Assembly (NCBI RefSeq): GCF_051860665.1
Contig: NZ_JBHYDM010000001.1
Location: 186,001 to 250,000, forward strand
Source of the DNA: Falsiroseomonas sp051860665
Lineage (GTDB): Bacteria; Pseudomonadota; Alphaproteobacteria; Acetobacterales; Acetobacteraceae
Direction of reading: 5' to 3'
DNA length: 64,000 bases
Of the stretch, positions 10,495 through 19,716 are shown in pieces. The notes beneath the pieces are model-generated. The model saw nothing but the letters and a program-made list of their open reading frames with translations. It had not been told where the DNA came from and did no database searches. The position numbers were made by a program, and so were the translations under genes. Position 1 is the first letter of the stretch; the number at the start of each line of letters is the position of its first letter.

Positions 10495-11448
10495 ATGCGC
10501 GTCGCCGTCGTCATCAACGCCTCCTCCGGCACCGCGCTCGGCCGCGACACGATCGAGGCCGAGGTCGCGCGCCACCTGGCCGCGGCGGGGCTGGAGGCCG
10601 TGCTGGTGCCGGAGCATGCGGATGGCCTGCTCGCCCGCCTGGACGAGGCGGTGGCGATGGGCGCGCAGGCCGTGGTGGTCGGCGGCGGCGACGGTTCCAT
10701 CATGGCGGCCGCGGAACGGCTGATGGGCAAGGAGACGGCGCTCGGCATCCTGCCGCTCGGCACCATGAACATGCTGGCCAAGGACCTCGGCATTCCGCTG
10801 GAGCTGGAGGCCGCGGCGGCCGCCCTCTCCCACGGCACCATCCGCGCCATCGACGTGGCCGATGTGAACGGCCATGTCTTCCTCTGCTCCTCCGTGCTCG
10901 GCAGCCCCTCCTGGCTCGGCCGGCACCGGGAGCGCGGGCGGGGCAAGACCGGGTGGCGGCCGCGGATCCTCTTCGCCCTGGCCGCGCTGCGTTCCGAATG
11001 GCGGCACCGGCCGATGCGGCTCAGCGTGCGGCTCGGCCAGGGGCGCAGCGTGCGGCTCTGGACCCGGGCGCTGGCGGTGGCGAACAACCGCTATGCCGAG
11101 GGCTTCAACATGATGATGGCGCGGCCACGGCTCGATGCCGGGGAACTCGCGCTCTATGTCGCGCGTCGCTACGGCACATGGTGGTGGGTGAAGCTGATGG
11201 CGGGCATGTTCCTCGGCACCTGGCGCGGCTCCCGCCTCGTGCAGGAGCGCACGGCGCAGGAGGTGACGGTGGGCTCCGCGCGCACCGCGATCCGCGTGAT
11301 GAATGACGGCGAGGCGCTGCTGCTGCCGCCGCCGCTGGTCTATCGCATCCACCCCGGCGCGCTGCGCGTCATCGTCCCCGGCCCGCCCGCCACCGACCCG
11401 CCGGCGGAAACCGCGCCGGCGGACCTCACCTCCGACCTGAGGGCATGA
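10495..11448 (+). CDS. Diacylglycerol kinase-family lipid kinase
   Basis: Probable ATP-dependent lipid kinase of 317 residues with the DAGK catalytic domain at the N-terminus. The nucleotide-binding VVVGGGDGSIMAAAERLMG and the family motif LGILPLGTMNMLAKDLGIP are present, and the C-terminal beta-sandwich (about 130-300) resembles YegS/DgkB. The lipid substrate is not evident. A proline-rich tail ends the protein. The stop overlaps the next start by four bases, so it is coupled to a metallophosphoesterase, which hints at joint phospholipid or nucleotide metabolism. Confidence 0.88.
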   Translation: MRVAVVINASSGTALGRDTIEAEVARHLAAAGLEAVLVPEHADGLLARLDEAVAMGAQAVVVGGGDGSIMAAAERLMGKETALGILPLGTMNMLAKDLGIPLELEAAAAALSHGTIRAIDVADVNGHVFLCSSVLGSPSWLGRHRERGRGKTGWRPRILFALAALRSEWRHRPMRLSVRLGQGRSVRLWTRALAVANNRYAEGFNMMMARPRLDAGELALYVARRYGTWWWVKLMAGMFLGTWRGSRLVQERTAQEVTVGSARTAIRVMNDGEALLLPPPLVYRIHPGALRVIVPGPPATDPPAETAPADLTSDLRA

Positions 11449-12209
11449 CCCGCCGCATCGCCCATCTGTCCGACCTGCACTTTGGCGCGGAAGACCCCGC
11501 CGTGGTCGCCAGCTTCGCGCAGGAGCTGGCCGACTGGGCACCAGATCTCATCGCCGTCTCGGGTGACCTGACCCAGGGGGCGCGGCATGAGGAATTCATC
11601 GCCGCCATGGCCTTCCTGGAGACGCTGCCCGCGCCGCGGCTGATCGTCCCGGGCAATCACGACATGTCCCCCTACAACCTGGTGGAGCGCTTCACGGACC
11701 CCTACCGCCGCTGGCGCCGCCATGTGCAGCCGGCGACGGAGCCGGTCTTCGAGGATGGGGAGATGGCCCTGGTCGGCATGAACACGGCCCGCCGCGCCGG
11801 GCTCTATCTCAACTGGGCGCGCGGCCGCGTCTCCGGCAGCCGGCTGGCGGCGGCGGAGGGACGGCTGGCCGCCCTGCCGCCCGGCCTTTTCCGCATCGTC
11901 GTGGCGCACCACCCCTTCCTGGCACCCATGCTGAAGCCGGGCGCCCGGCTGGTCGGCAATGCGGAGCCGGCGCTGGCCGCCTTCGCCCGGCATGATGTGC
12001 GGCTGGTGCTGACCGGGCATCTGCACCTCGGCGATGTGCGGCCGGTGCGGGAGGGGGGGCTGGTGGTCGCCCAGGCCGGCAGCGCCACCTCCGTCCGCCT
12101 GCGCGGCACGCCCAATGCCTATAACCGCATCCTGGTGGAGGAGGGCCGCGCCCGGGTCACGCCGCGGGTTTGGCATGGGGCGGGCTGGGAAGACCTGCCC
12201 GCGACCTGA
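11445..12209 (+). CDS. Calcineurin-like metallophosphoesterase
   Basis: Dinuclear-metal phosphoesterase of 254 residues, similar in plan to cAMP phosphodiesterase CpdA. All metal motifs are seen: DLHFG near residue 10, SGDLTQ (GD) near 40, PGNHDM near 67, a VVAHHPF histidine near 150, and TGHLHLG near 188. It begins inside the ATGA overlap with the lipid kinase gene, so the two form an operon. The true substrate is unknown. It converges on the HcaT-like transporter gene with only six bases between stops. Confidence 0.88.
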   Translation: MTRRIAHLSDLHFGAEDPAVVASFAQELADWAPDLIAVSGDLTQGARHEEFIAAMAFLETLPAPRLIVPGNHDMSPYNLVERFTDPYRRWRRHVQPATEPVFEDGEMALVGMNTARRAGLYLNWARGRVSGSRLAAAEGRLAALPPGLFRIVVAHHPFLAPMLKPGARLVGNAEPALAAFARHDVRLVLTGHLHLGDVRPVREGGLVVAQAGSATSVRLRGTPNAYNRILVEEGRARVTPRVWHGAGWEDLPAT

Positions 12210-12215
12210 ACGATC

Positions 12216-13412
12216 CTACCGCCGCAGCGCCGCCCCCAGCGCCAGGCTGGCCGGCACCGCCAGGGCGCAGAGCGCCGCCATCACCCAGAAGCCCGCGCCC
12301 CCCGCCGCCGCATAGAGCGGCCCGCAGGCCAGGGACAGCAGGCCCATCCACAGCCCGACCCCGAGCGAGGCATGCAGGGTCTGCGCCGTGCCCGCCTCCG
12401 CCGGCGGCACCGCCCGCCCCAGTACCGCCATGGTCGCCAGGTGCTGCATGCCGAAGCTGGCGGCGTGCAGCATCTGCGCCGGCACCAGCAGCCAGGGCTC
12501 CACCGTCAGCGCCGTGACGCCCCAGCGCAGCACCCCCGCCCCCGCCGCGACCAGCGACAGCCCAACCGGCCCGAGCCGCGCGACCAGCCCCCTGCCCCAG
12601 AGGAACAGCGCCACCTCCGCCAGAACGCCGACCGCCCAGAGCCCCCCGATCAGCCCGGCGCCGAGCCCCGCCGCCTGCCAGTGCAGCGTGCCAAAACCGT
12701 AATACAACGCATGGCTGCCCTGGATCAGCGCGGAGACCAGCATCAGCCGCCGCACCGCCTTGATGCGCAAGGGCGCCCAGAAGCCGGCCCAGCCGCGCAC
12801 GGCCGCCCGGCTGTTGCGCGGGGCCGCCCTGGGCAGCGCCAGCGCGGCCAGCGAGGTCGCCACGAATCCCGCCACCAGCAGCCAGGCCGCCGCGTGGATG
12901 CCGAAGGCGGATACCGCCTGCCCCACGCCGATCGCCGCCAGCATGAAGGCAATGCTGCCCGCCGCCCGCACCCGCGCATAATCGAAGCCCCCCAAGGGGG
13001 AAGCGGGCGCGCGGGAGGCCGCGACGGCCAGCGCATCGGTCAGCGGCACCACCGGCGCGAAGGCCGCACCCTGCAGCGCCATCACCAGCAGCAGAAGCCC
13101 GAATCCCGCCGGCAGCAGGAAGCCGCAGGCGGCCAGGGCGGCAAGGGCCGAGCCCGCGACCAGCAGGACCCTGGCATCCCCCAGCGCATCCGCCAGCCGC
13201 CCGCCGGCGGGCCCGGCCACCAGCCGGACGCCCGCCCCCACCGCCAGCGCCACACCCACCTGCTCGGCCGAAAGCCCATGCCCCGCGAGCACGGAGGGCA
13301 GGAAGGGCAGCGTGATGCCCACAACCACGAACTGGGCGCTGTAGAGCAGGACGAAGCGGCTTGCGGGGGTCACCGCCGCAAACTCGCCCGCCCGCGCCCC
13401 GCTGCCAAGCAC
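12216..13412 (-). CDS. MFS transporter, HcaT / MFS_1-like (putative 3-phenylpropionate family)
   Basis: Inner-membrane secondary carrier of 398 residues with about twelve hydrophobic segments. It has a loop resembling the MFS A-motif (GGRLADALGDARVLL near residue 75) and the HcaT-like patch FDYARVRAAGSIAFM. The QGSHALYYGFGTLHWQ stretch after the central loop is characteristic of the MFS_1-like/HcaT group. It lies 21 bases downstream of the HAMP protein gene on the same strand. The substrate is not known. Confidence 0.85.
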   Translation of the reverse strand: MLGSGARAGEFAAVTPASRFVLLYSAQFVVVGITLPFLPSVLAGHGLSAEQVGVALAVGAGVRLVAGPAGGRLADALGDARVLLVAGSALAALAACGFLLPAGFGLLLLVMALQGAAFAPVVPLTDALAVAASRAPASPLGGFDYARVRAAGSIAFMLAAIGVGQAVSAFGIHAAAWLLVAGFVATSLAALALPRAAPRNSRAAVRGWAGFWAPLRIKAVRRLMLVSALIQGSHALYYGFGTLHWQAAGLGAGLIGGLWAVGVLAEVALFLWGRGLVARLGPVGLSLVAAGAGVLRWGVTALTVEPWLLVPAQMLHAASFGMQHLATMAVLGRAVPPAEAGTAQTLHASLGVGLWMGLLSLACGPLYAAAGGAGFWVMAALCALAVPASLALGAALRR

Positions 13413-13433
13413 CCGGCGCGGTTGCCCGACGGT

Positions 13434-14510
13434 TCAGCGCATGCCGGCGCCGGTCAGATGCCGCGACTCGGGCTGCCGTCCGGCCACCGCCCCGGGGGAC
13501 GAATCGGGCGCGGACCCGGGCGCGGACCCGGAAGGAGGCTCCAGCACCTCCACCATCCGGGCGATGGTCTGCACGCTGCGATCCGCCGCCTCGCGCAGCT
13601 CGACCACCTGCAGGGCCAGTTCGCGCACCCCCTGGGCCACCACCAGCTCCGCCGGCGGCAGCCCCCCGGTCGGCGGCCGCAGCGTCGCCTCCAGCGCCAG
13701 GGCGGCGGCGGAGGCGGAGAGGCGCTCCAGCTGCCGCCCGGCGGCGGCCATGCGCAGACCGGCCTCGGCGAGGCAGGCCGGGTCGCGCTCGGCCTCCGTC
13801 CGCAGCGCCAGCGCCTGCAGGCGGAAGCGTTCCAGGCTGCGGGCCAGGGCGCCCGCCTCGTCATCCCGCGCCGTGCCGGGCACTTCCGTGCCCAGATGCC
13901 CCTCCGCCATCGCCGCGGCGACGGCGCGCAGGGCGCGGAAGGGGGCCAGCACCATCCGCTCCAGCAGCAGCGCGCCGAGGCCGGCGAGCAGGGTGGCGGC
14001 GGCCAGGGTCACGGCCAGGGCCACCAGCGCCACGCTGCCGGGGTCGCTGCCGGGATCGGGGCGCGCCTCCGGCCGGGCCTCCGGCTCGGCGGCCGCCTGC
14101 GGCAGCACGCTGCTGATGCGGGTGAATTGCGCGGCGCTTTCCCGCAGCGCGCCGAGATCGACGCGCCCTTCGGGCGCCACCAGCCGCTGCCAATTGGCGA
14201 GGTCGCGATCGAGCAGCGCCAGCGCACGCTCCATCCCGCCCAGCGTCGCGGGTTCCGGCGGCCGCGGGCCGAGCAGCGTGGCCGCCTGCAGGAGGGAGGA
14301 TCCGCCGCTGGCGCGCGGCGCCGTCTGCGGGCCCGATTCCGCCCGCGGCCAGGGCAGCAGCAGCGTGGCCGCCAGGCCGATGGCCGCGAGCGCCCCGATG
14401 CCGCCCCACCAGGCGAGCCGGCCGCCCTGCCCCTCCTCGGGCTCGTGCGGCCGAGGGGCCGCGGCATGGGCGCGGCTGCGGTCCAGCGGTCGGCGGAACG
14501 TGGCGGACAT
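13434..14510 (-). CDS. HAMP-domain membrane protein of unknown function
   Basis: A 358-residue protein with a short N-terminal cytoplasmic tail. A first membrane segment lies near 34-54, a periplasmic region of about 100 residues follows, then a second membrane segment near 158-182 (VALVALAVTLAAATLLAGLG). A HAMP-like linker follows (MVLAPFRALRAVAAAMAEG, about 187-235), then an Ala-rich helical C-terminus. The plan resembles a chemoreceptor, but the methyl-accepting signalling tip is absent and no kinase or cyclase domain follows. The start at 14510 has GAGG six bases upstream. A GTG or ATG further up is less likely. Perhaps a degenerate or adaptor-type receptor. Confidence 0.65.
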   Translation of the reverse strand: MSATFRRPLDRSRAHAAAPRPHEPEEGQGGRLAWWGGIGALAAIGLAATLLLPWPRAESGPQTAPRASGGSSLLQAATLLGPRPPEPATLGGMERALALLDRDLANWQRLVAPEGRVDLGALRESAAQFTRISSVLPQAAAEPEARPEARPDPGSDPGSVALVALAVTLAAATLLAGLGALLLERMVLAPFRALRAVAAAMAEGHLGTEVPGTARDDEAGALARSLERFRLQALALRTEAERDPACLAEAGLRMAAAGRQLERLSASAAALALEATLRPPTGGLPPAELVVAQGVRELALQVVELREAADRSVQTIARMVEVLEPPSGSAPGSAPDSSPGAVAGRQPESRHLTGAGMR

Positions 14511-14695
14511 GCAGGGCCTCCTGCCCGGATGTGGCCCAGTGGGAGCGGCCACCGCGCGCAAGCTGGCGCAGGGAGGTTAACGCTTCGTTTTCGGAATGAG
14601 GAAGCGCCGCGAGAGCGCGGCCGGTGCCGCCGGAGGGGGGGCTGCTGTTGCCAAGGGCGCGGCGGCGTGCCACGCAACCACTGCCCCCACGGACC

Positions 14696-17600
14696 ATGCC
14701 GAATACCAATATGTCCGACCATCACATGTCCCACGGCCAGATGTTCGCCCCGCGCGTCCGCGCGGTGCTCGGCCCGACCAATACCGGCAAGACCCATCTG
14801 GCGATCACCCGCCTGCTGGCGCATGCCTCCGGCATCATCGGCTTCCCGCTACGCCTGCTGGCGCGCGAGAACTACGACCGCATGGTCGCGGCGAAGGGGG
14901 AGAAATACGTCGCCCTGATCACCGGGGAGGAGAAGATCGTCCCCCCCGAGGCGCGCTGGTTCGCCTGCACCGTGGAAGCGATGCCGCTCGACCGCCGCGC
15001 CGAATTCGTGGCGGTGGACGAGATCCAGCTCTGCGCCGACGCCGATCGCGGCCATATCTTCACCGATCGCCTGCTGCATGCGCGCGGCATGGTCGAGACG
15101 ATGTTTTTGGGGGCCGAGACGATCCGGCCGCTGCTGCAGCGCCTGGTGCCGCAGGCCGAGATCGAGACCCGCCCCCGGCTTTCGCAGCTGACCCATTCCG
15201 GGCCGGCCAAGCTGACGAAACTGCCGCCACGCAGCGCGGTGGTCGCCTTCAGCGCGGCGGAGGTCTATGCGATCGCGGAGGCGATCCGCCGTCGCCGCGG
15301 CGGCTGCGCCGTGGTGATGGGGCGCATGTCGCCGCGCACCCGCAATGCCCAGGTCGCGCTCTACCAGAATCGCGAAGTGGACTTCCTGGTCGCCACCGAT
15401 GCCATCGGCATGGGCCTGAACATGGATGTCGACCACATCGCCTTCGCCGACCTCCAGAAGTTCGACGGCCACCAGATCCGCGCGCTGAATGCGCAGGAGG
15501 CCGCGCAGATCGCCGGCCGCGCCGGCCGCGGCATGCGCGACGGCACCTTCGGGACCACCGCCGAATGCCCTCCCTTGCCGGAGGAACTGGCCCGGCAGAT
15601 CGAGGGCCACGCCTTCGAGCCGCTCGCCCAGATTGCCTGGCGCAATTCGGACCTGGATTTCGCCAGCATCGACGGGCTGCTGGACAGCCTGGCCGCCGCA
15701 CCGCCGACGCCGGGCCTCGCCAAGGGCAACGACGCGGTCGACCACATCACGCTGAACGCGCTCTCCCGCGAATCGGAGATCCGCGAGCTGGCGCGCGGCC
15801 GCGCCCGGGTGCGGCTGCTCTGGGAAGCCTGCCAGGTGCCGGATTTCCGCAAGATCGCGGATGACAGCCACACCCGCCTCTGCGCCAAGATCTTCGGGCA
15901 TCTCGCCACCGAAGGCCGGCTGCCGACCGAATGGGTGGCGGGGAACATCGCCTCGCTCGGCAATGTCGAGGGCGACCTCGATACGCTGATGGCCCGCCTC
16001 GCGAATATCCGCATCTGGTCCTATATCGCCGCCCGCGCCGACTGGATCAGCGATGCCGCGACCCAGCAGGCCGAGGCCCGCAAGGCCGAGGAGGCCGTCT
16101 CCGACGCGCTGCATGAGCGCCTGATCGCCCGCTTCGTCGACCGCCGCGCGGCCCATCTGATCCGCCGGCTGGACGACACGGAGGAGACGCTGCTCTCCGC
16201 CGTCACCCGCCAGGGCGAGGTGGTGGTCGAGGGGCACACCGTCGGCAAGGTCACCGGCTTCCACTTCCAGCCGGACCCGGAGGCGACGAAGGAGGAAGAC
16301 AAGCGCTTGGTGCTGCGCGCCGCGCGCCGCGCGCTGCGGGAGGAAATCCCGCGCCGCCTCGCCAGCCTGGAGACGGCGAAGGATGACGCTTTCAGCCTGA
16401 CCCCGCAGCACCGCGTGGTCTGGGACACGGCCGAGATCGCCCGCCTGCGCCCGGGGCCGGAGCCGCTGAAGCCGCATGTCGACGTCATCGCCACCGAATT
16501 CCTGGATAACGCCCAGCGCGAGCGGGTGCGGGTGCGCCTCGCCACCTGGCTCGACTCCCTGGTCAAGCGCGAGCTGGGCGGGCTGGACGCGATCGAGGCC
16601 AAGGCGGCCGAGGACAATACCCTGCGCGGCCCCGCCTTCCGGCTGCGCGAGGCCATGGGCCTGGCCCCCGGCGCCACGGAGCGGGAGATTCCGGCGGAGC
16701 TGCGGGCGCGGCTGAAGGCCATCGGCATCCGCGCCGGGCGCTACGCCATGTACCTGCCGGATGTGCTGAAGCCGCGCGCCATGGGCCTGCGCGCGCAGCT
16801 CTGGGCGCTGCGCCGCAATATCCCGACGCCGCTGCTGCCGAACCCCGGCCTCGTCTCCGTCACCCTGCCCGAGAACCCGCTGCCGGCGCCGGAGGATCCC
16901 AATACGCCGCGCGGGCCGGAAGGCTGGCCGCAAGGCTTCGCCATCATGGCCGGCTGGCTGCCGGCCGGGCGCGTGCTGCTGCGCCTCGACGTGGCGGAAC
17001 GCATCGCCGGCGAGCTCGGCTACCTGACCCGCCGCGCCCCGGCCCCGGTGCCGGATGGCCTGGCCTCCCGCCTCGGCGTGAAGGGCGACACCCTGCCCAT
17101 GGCGCTGGAGGCGATGGGCTTTCGCCTGATGCCCTCCCCGCCGCTCGCGGAAGGGGAATTCGGCCCGCCGCTGCCGGCGCGCATCAGCGTGGTGCGGCAG
17201 GACCGCCCGGCCCAGCGCGGCCCGCGCCGCGACGGGCGCGGCGAGAACCGGGGCGAGGCGCAGCCGCGCAGCGACCAGCCGCGCGAGCGGGGGCCGCGGC
17301 CGGAGCGCGGGCCCCGTCCTGAAGGCCAGCGTCCTGAAGGCCAGCGTCCCGAAGGCCCGCGCCCCGTCTATTTCGGCCCGCCGATCCCGCCCGAGCTGCG
17401 CCCGGCCCGCCCCGAGGGCGCCCGCCCGCAGGGCCCGCGCCGCGACGGCCCTCGCCCGCCGCGGCGGGAGCGTGTCGATCACGGCCCGCGCCGCGACTGG
17501 CGCGTGGACGGCCTGCCGCCCGGCGTCTCGCCACCGCCGGAGACGAGCCCCGAGGCGCCACGCGGCGACCGCCCCCGCTTCGACGGCCCCCGCCGCGGCG

Positions 17601-17860
17601 GCCCGCCCGGCGCCCCGCGGCCCGAGGGCGCGGCACCGCAGGAAGGCCGGCGCGAGGATCGCGGTCCGCCGCGCGGCGGTCGCCAGGATCGCGGGCCCGG
17701 CGGCAAGCCGGGCGGCGGCGACCGCTATCCGCGCCAGGACCGCGACCGCGGCGGCGATCGGGGCGGGGATCGGGGCGCGCCGCGCGAATGGTCCTCCGGC
17801 CCCACCAAGGTCGATTCGCCCTTCGCCGTCCTCGCCCAGCTGAAGCTGCGCAAGGACTGA
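14696..17860 (+). CDS. SUV3-like helicase with long basic, disordered tail
   Basis: Superfamily 2 RNA/DNA helicase of about 1054 residues, related to mitochondrial SUV3. Walker A GPTNTGKTHLA lies near residue 24, the DEAH-like box is VDEIQL, motif III-like FLGAETI follows, and the C-terminal RecA motifs VATDAIGMGLNM and QIAGRAGR are intact. The last 220 residues or so are Pro/Arg/Gly/Glu-rich (many RPEG, RRDG and RGG-like units) and probably disordered and RNA-binding. The start is uncertain: ATG 14696 and 14711 and GTG 14624 are all possible and none has a good ribosome-binding site. The gene order with S4 protein, ferredoxin and CarD is seen in other alphaproteobacteria. Confidence 0.88.
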   Translation: MPNTNMSDHHMSHGQMFAPRVRAVLGPTNTGKTHLAITRLLAHASGIIGFPLRLLARENYDRMVAAKGEKYVALITGEEKIVPPEARWFACTVEAMPLDRRAEFVAVDEIQLCADADRGHIFTDRLLHARGMVETMFLGAETIRPLLQRLVPQAEIETRPRLSQLTHSGPAKLTKLPPRSAVVAFSAAEVYAIAEAIRRRRGGCAVVMGRMSPRTRNAQVALYQNREVDFLVATDAIGMGLNMDVDHIAFADLQKFDGHQIRALNAQEAAQIAGRAGRGMRDGTFGTTAECPPLPEELARQIEGHAFEPLAQIAWRNSDLDFASIDGLLDSLAAAPPTPGLAKGNDAVDHITLNALSRESEIRELARGRARVRLLWEACQVPDFRKIADDSHTRLCAKIFGHLATEGRLPTEWVAGNIASLGNVEGDLDTLMARLANIRIWSYIAARADWISDAATQQAEARKAEEAVSDALHERLIARFVDRRAAHLIRRLDDTEETLLSAVTRQGEVVVEGHTVGKVTGFHFQPDPEATKEEDKRLVLRAARRALREEIPRRLASLETAKDDAFSLTPQHRVVWDTAEIARLRPGPEPLKPHVDVIATEFLDNAQRERVRVRLATWLDSLVKRELGGLDAIEAKAAEDNTLRGPAFRLREAMGLAPGATEREIPAELRARLKAIGIRAGRYAMYLPDVLKPRAMGLRAQLWALRRNIPTPLLPNPGLVSVTLPENPLPAPEDPNTPRGPEGWPQGFAIMAGWLPAGRVLLRLDVAERIAGELGYLTRRAPAPVPDGLASRLGVKGDTLPMALEAMGFRLMPSPPLAEGEFGPPLPARISVVRQDRPAQRGPRRDGRGENRGEAQPRSDQPRERGPRPERGPRPEGQRPEGQRPEGPRPVYFGPPIPPELRPARPEGARPQGPRRDGPRPPRRERVDHGPRRDWRVDGLPPGVSPPPETSPEAPRGDRPRFDGPRRGGPPGAPRPEGAAPQEGRREDRGPPRGGRQDRGPGGKPGGGDRYPRQDRDRGGDRGGDRGAPREWSSGPTKVDSPFAVLAQLKLRKD
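17315..17359 (+). repeat. Tandem 15-bp repeat in the helicase tail
   Basis: Three consecutive 15-base units (CGTCCTGAAGGCCAG twice, then a variant) encode RPEGQ-type pentapeptides in the disordered C-terminal region. Such repeats can change copy number by slippage without breaking the frame. Confidence 0.85.
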
Positions 17861-17864
17861 CCGG

Positions 17865-18185
17865 GTGCCGGCGGAGGCGGAGGCCGCGTTCCAGCGCCTC
17901 GACCTCTGGCTCTGGTGCGCGCGCATGGCCAAGACGCGCGGGGAATGCGCCCGGCAGATCGAGGCCGGCCGCGTCCGGGTGAACAGCCAGCGCACCGACA
18001 AGCCGCATTACAAGCTGCGGCCGGGTGATGTGCTGACCTTCGGCATGGGCCGGGACATCCGGGTCTGGCGCGTGCTGTCCCTCGCCGCCCGCCGCGGCCC
18101 GGCCAGCGAGGCGCGGGGCCTCTACGAGGATCTTTCCGACCCGTCCGATCCCCCACCCGCCACGCCGGATCTTTCCGAGGCCTGA
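17865..18185 (+). CDS. hslR: S4-domain RNA-binding protein, Hsp15 type
   Basis: Small (106 residues) RNA-binding protein. The S4 fold is clear at residues 10-58: RLDLWLWCARMAKTRGECAR, then GRVRVNS and KPHYKLRPGDVLTF. Hsp15 in enterobacteria rescues stalled 50S subunits carrying peptidyl-tRNA. That role is inferred here from family only. The start is GTG, four bases after the helicase stop, so the genes are likely co-transcribed. The C-terminal 25 residues are acidic and Pro-rich (DLSDPSDPPPATPD). Confidence 0.85.
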   Translation: MPAEAEAAFQRLDLWLWCARMAKTRGECARQIEAGRVRVNSQRTDKPHYKLRPGDVLTFGMGRDIRVWRVLSLAARRGPASEARGLYEDLSDPSDPPPATPDLSEA

Positions 18186-18308
18186 TGTTGCGGTGCGGCG
18201 CTTGCCTTGCAGGCGGCGCTGCGCCATGTGGGGCTGGCCGCGCCCCGACCATGGCGCGGCGGTGGGCCGGCCGATGGGCGCCGCCCCGCATCCCCGCCGG
18301 AGGCGCAG

Positions 18309-18641
18309 TTGACCTACGTCGTCACCGAGAACTGCATCAAGTGCAAGTACATGGACTGCGTGGAAGTCTGTCCGGTGGACTGCTTCTATGTCGGCGAGAA
18401 TATGCTGGTCATCCATCCGGATGAATGCATCGATTGCGGCGTCTGCGAGCCGGAATGCCCGGCCGAGGCCATCCTGCCGGACAGCGACGACAAGGCGACG
18501 CCCTGGGTGGAGCTGAACCGCACCTATGCCACGCAATGGCCGAACATCACCCGCAAGGGGGAAGCCCCGGCCGATGCGGATGAGTGGAAGGACAAGCCGG
18601 GCAAGAAGGACCTCTTCGACCCCGCCCCCGGCAAGGCCTGA
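18309..18641 (+). CDS. fdxA: Ferredoxin FdxA (3Fe-4S / 4Fe-4S type)
   Basis: Electron carrier of 110 residues. Cysteines are arranged as CIKCKYMDCVEVCPVDC near the N-terminus and ECIDCGVCEPECP in the second half, the pattern of seven-iron FdxA proteins. It has the conserved tail WPNITRKGEAPADADEWKD. The start is a TTG at 18309: GGAGG lies five bases before it and the protein then begins LTYVVTENC, the family start. The longer ATG frame from 18207 adds an unrelated Arg/Pro stretch. It lies between the S4 gene and carD. Confidence 0.93.
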   Translation: MTYVVTENCIKCKYMDCVEVCPVDCFYVGENMLVIHPDECIDCGVCEPECPAEAILPDSDDKATPWVELNRTYATQWPNITRKGEAPADADEWKDKPGKKDLFDPAPGKA

Positions 18642-18704
18642 CAGCCCGGCAAGGCTTGGTCGCATGGGGTGAGACGCCGCCGCCGGGCCCGATTCGCCCA
18701 GGGG

Positions 18705-18733
18705 TGGCAATTCGCGCGGGTTTGTATTATATT
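18705..18733 (+). promoter_or_regulatory. Candidate sigma-70-type promoter for carD
   Basis: TGGCAA (18705-18710), 17-bp spacer, TATATT (18728-18733), in an AT-rich island within GC-rich sequence about 140 bases before the carD start. Match to consensus is moderate. Confidence 0.5.
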
Positions 18734-18871
18734 ATCAATGGGATCGGGAAACGGGAGCACCCCTCCGCGGCTTTCCCACCCATCGGGTCCATGACATGCC
18801 CAGGGATGGGGCCGCCTCCGCCATCGGCGCGGGGCAGGCCTTCTTCATGGGATGCAGAAGCGGGTGGCCAC

Positions 18872-19645
18872 ATGAAACAAACCGCCCCGGCGAAGACCGG
18901 CGAGACCGAGGCCACGGCGGCGGAGCGTTCCGCCAAGCCGGCCGCCGCGAAGCCGGAGAAGGCGCCGGCCAAGGTCGGCACCGCGCCCCTGCCGCCGCGC
19001 CAGGACAGCCCGCCGCCGCCGCACCGGCCGCCCGCGCGCCCCGGCGCCATGGCCGCCAATGCACCGCGTTCCTCGATCTTCCCGCCGCGCGGCGCCCCCC
19101 GGGTGGAAGACCCCGAGGATGGCAGCCCGCCGCCGCCGCCGAAGCCCAAGGGCCCGCCCGTGGAATTCAAGGCGGGCGACCATGTGGTCTACCCGACCCA
19201 TGGCGTCGGCCAGGTGCAGGGCATCGAGGAAATGCCCGTCGCCGGCATGTCCCTGAAGGTGATCATCGTCACCTTCGAGGAAAACCGCATGACCCTGCGG
19301 GTGCCGGTCAACAAGGCCGCCTCGTCGGGCCTGCGCAAGCTCGCCACCGACGAGCAGATGAACGAGGCCCTCGAGGTGCTGCGCGGCCGCGCCCGCATCA
19401 AGCGCACCATGTGGTCCCGCCGCGCCCAGGAATACGAGGCGAAGATCAACTCCGGCGACCCCATCGCCATCGCCGAGGTGGTGCGCGACCTGCACCGCAA
19501 CGCCGGCCAGCCGGACCAGTCCTTCTCCGAACGGCAGATCTACGAACAGGCCCTCGACCGCCTGGCCGCCGAACTCGCCGCCATCGACCGCACCGACAAG
19601 GCCGCGGCCTCCGAGAAGCTGCTGACCTTCTTGAAGGCGGCCTGA
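18872..19645 (+). CDS. carD: CarD-family transcriptional regulator
   Basis: RNA polymerase-binding regulator of 257 residues that, in characterised bacteria, stabilises open promoter complexes. The N-terminal 95 residues are a low-complexity Ala/Pro/Lys extension. The CarD RNA polymerase-interacting domain begins at FKAGDHVVYPTHGVGQVQGI (about 105-165), and the C-terminal helical DNA-binding part includes RGRARIKRTMWSRRAQEYEA. ATG 18872 is preferred over upstream in-frame starts because GGTGG lies before it and it falls after the promoter-like element. The Pro-rich extension is longer than in actinobacterial CarD. Confidence 0.9.
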   Translation: MKQTAPAKTGETEATAAERSAKPAAAKPEKAPAKVGTAPLPPRQDSPPPPHRPPARPGAMAANAPRSSIFPPRGAPRVEDPEDGSPPPPPKPKGPPVEFKAGDHVVYPTHGVGQVQGIEEMPVAGMSLKVIIVTFEENRMTLRVPVNKAASSGLRKLATDEQMNEALEVLRGRARIKRTMWSRRAQEYEAKINSGDPIAIAEVVRDLHRNAGQPDQSFSERQIYEQALDRLAAELAAIDRTDKAAASEKLLTFLKAA

Positions 19646-19662
19646 CGGGCTTCCTGCGGCTC

Positions 19663-19690
19663 GGCGCGCATGGCATCTGACATGCGCGCC
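19663..19690. repeat. Strong hairpin between carD and cysD
   Basis: GGCGCGCATG (19663-19672) and CATGCGCGCC (19681-19690) form a perfect 10-bp stem with an 8-base loop, 17 bases after the carD stop. No T run follows. It may end carD transcription or sit in the cysD leader. Confidence 0.5.
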
Positions 19691-19716
19691 ATTCGCCGCG
19701 GGAGACGCAACGAACC

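Noticed and set aside
18627..18655. Repeated CCCGGCAAGGC words after fdxA, also seen near 26302
   Set aside because: Short GC-rich words within and next to coding ends; no longer repeat unit or mobile element surrounds them.
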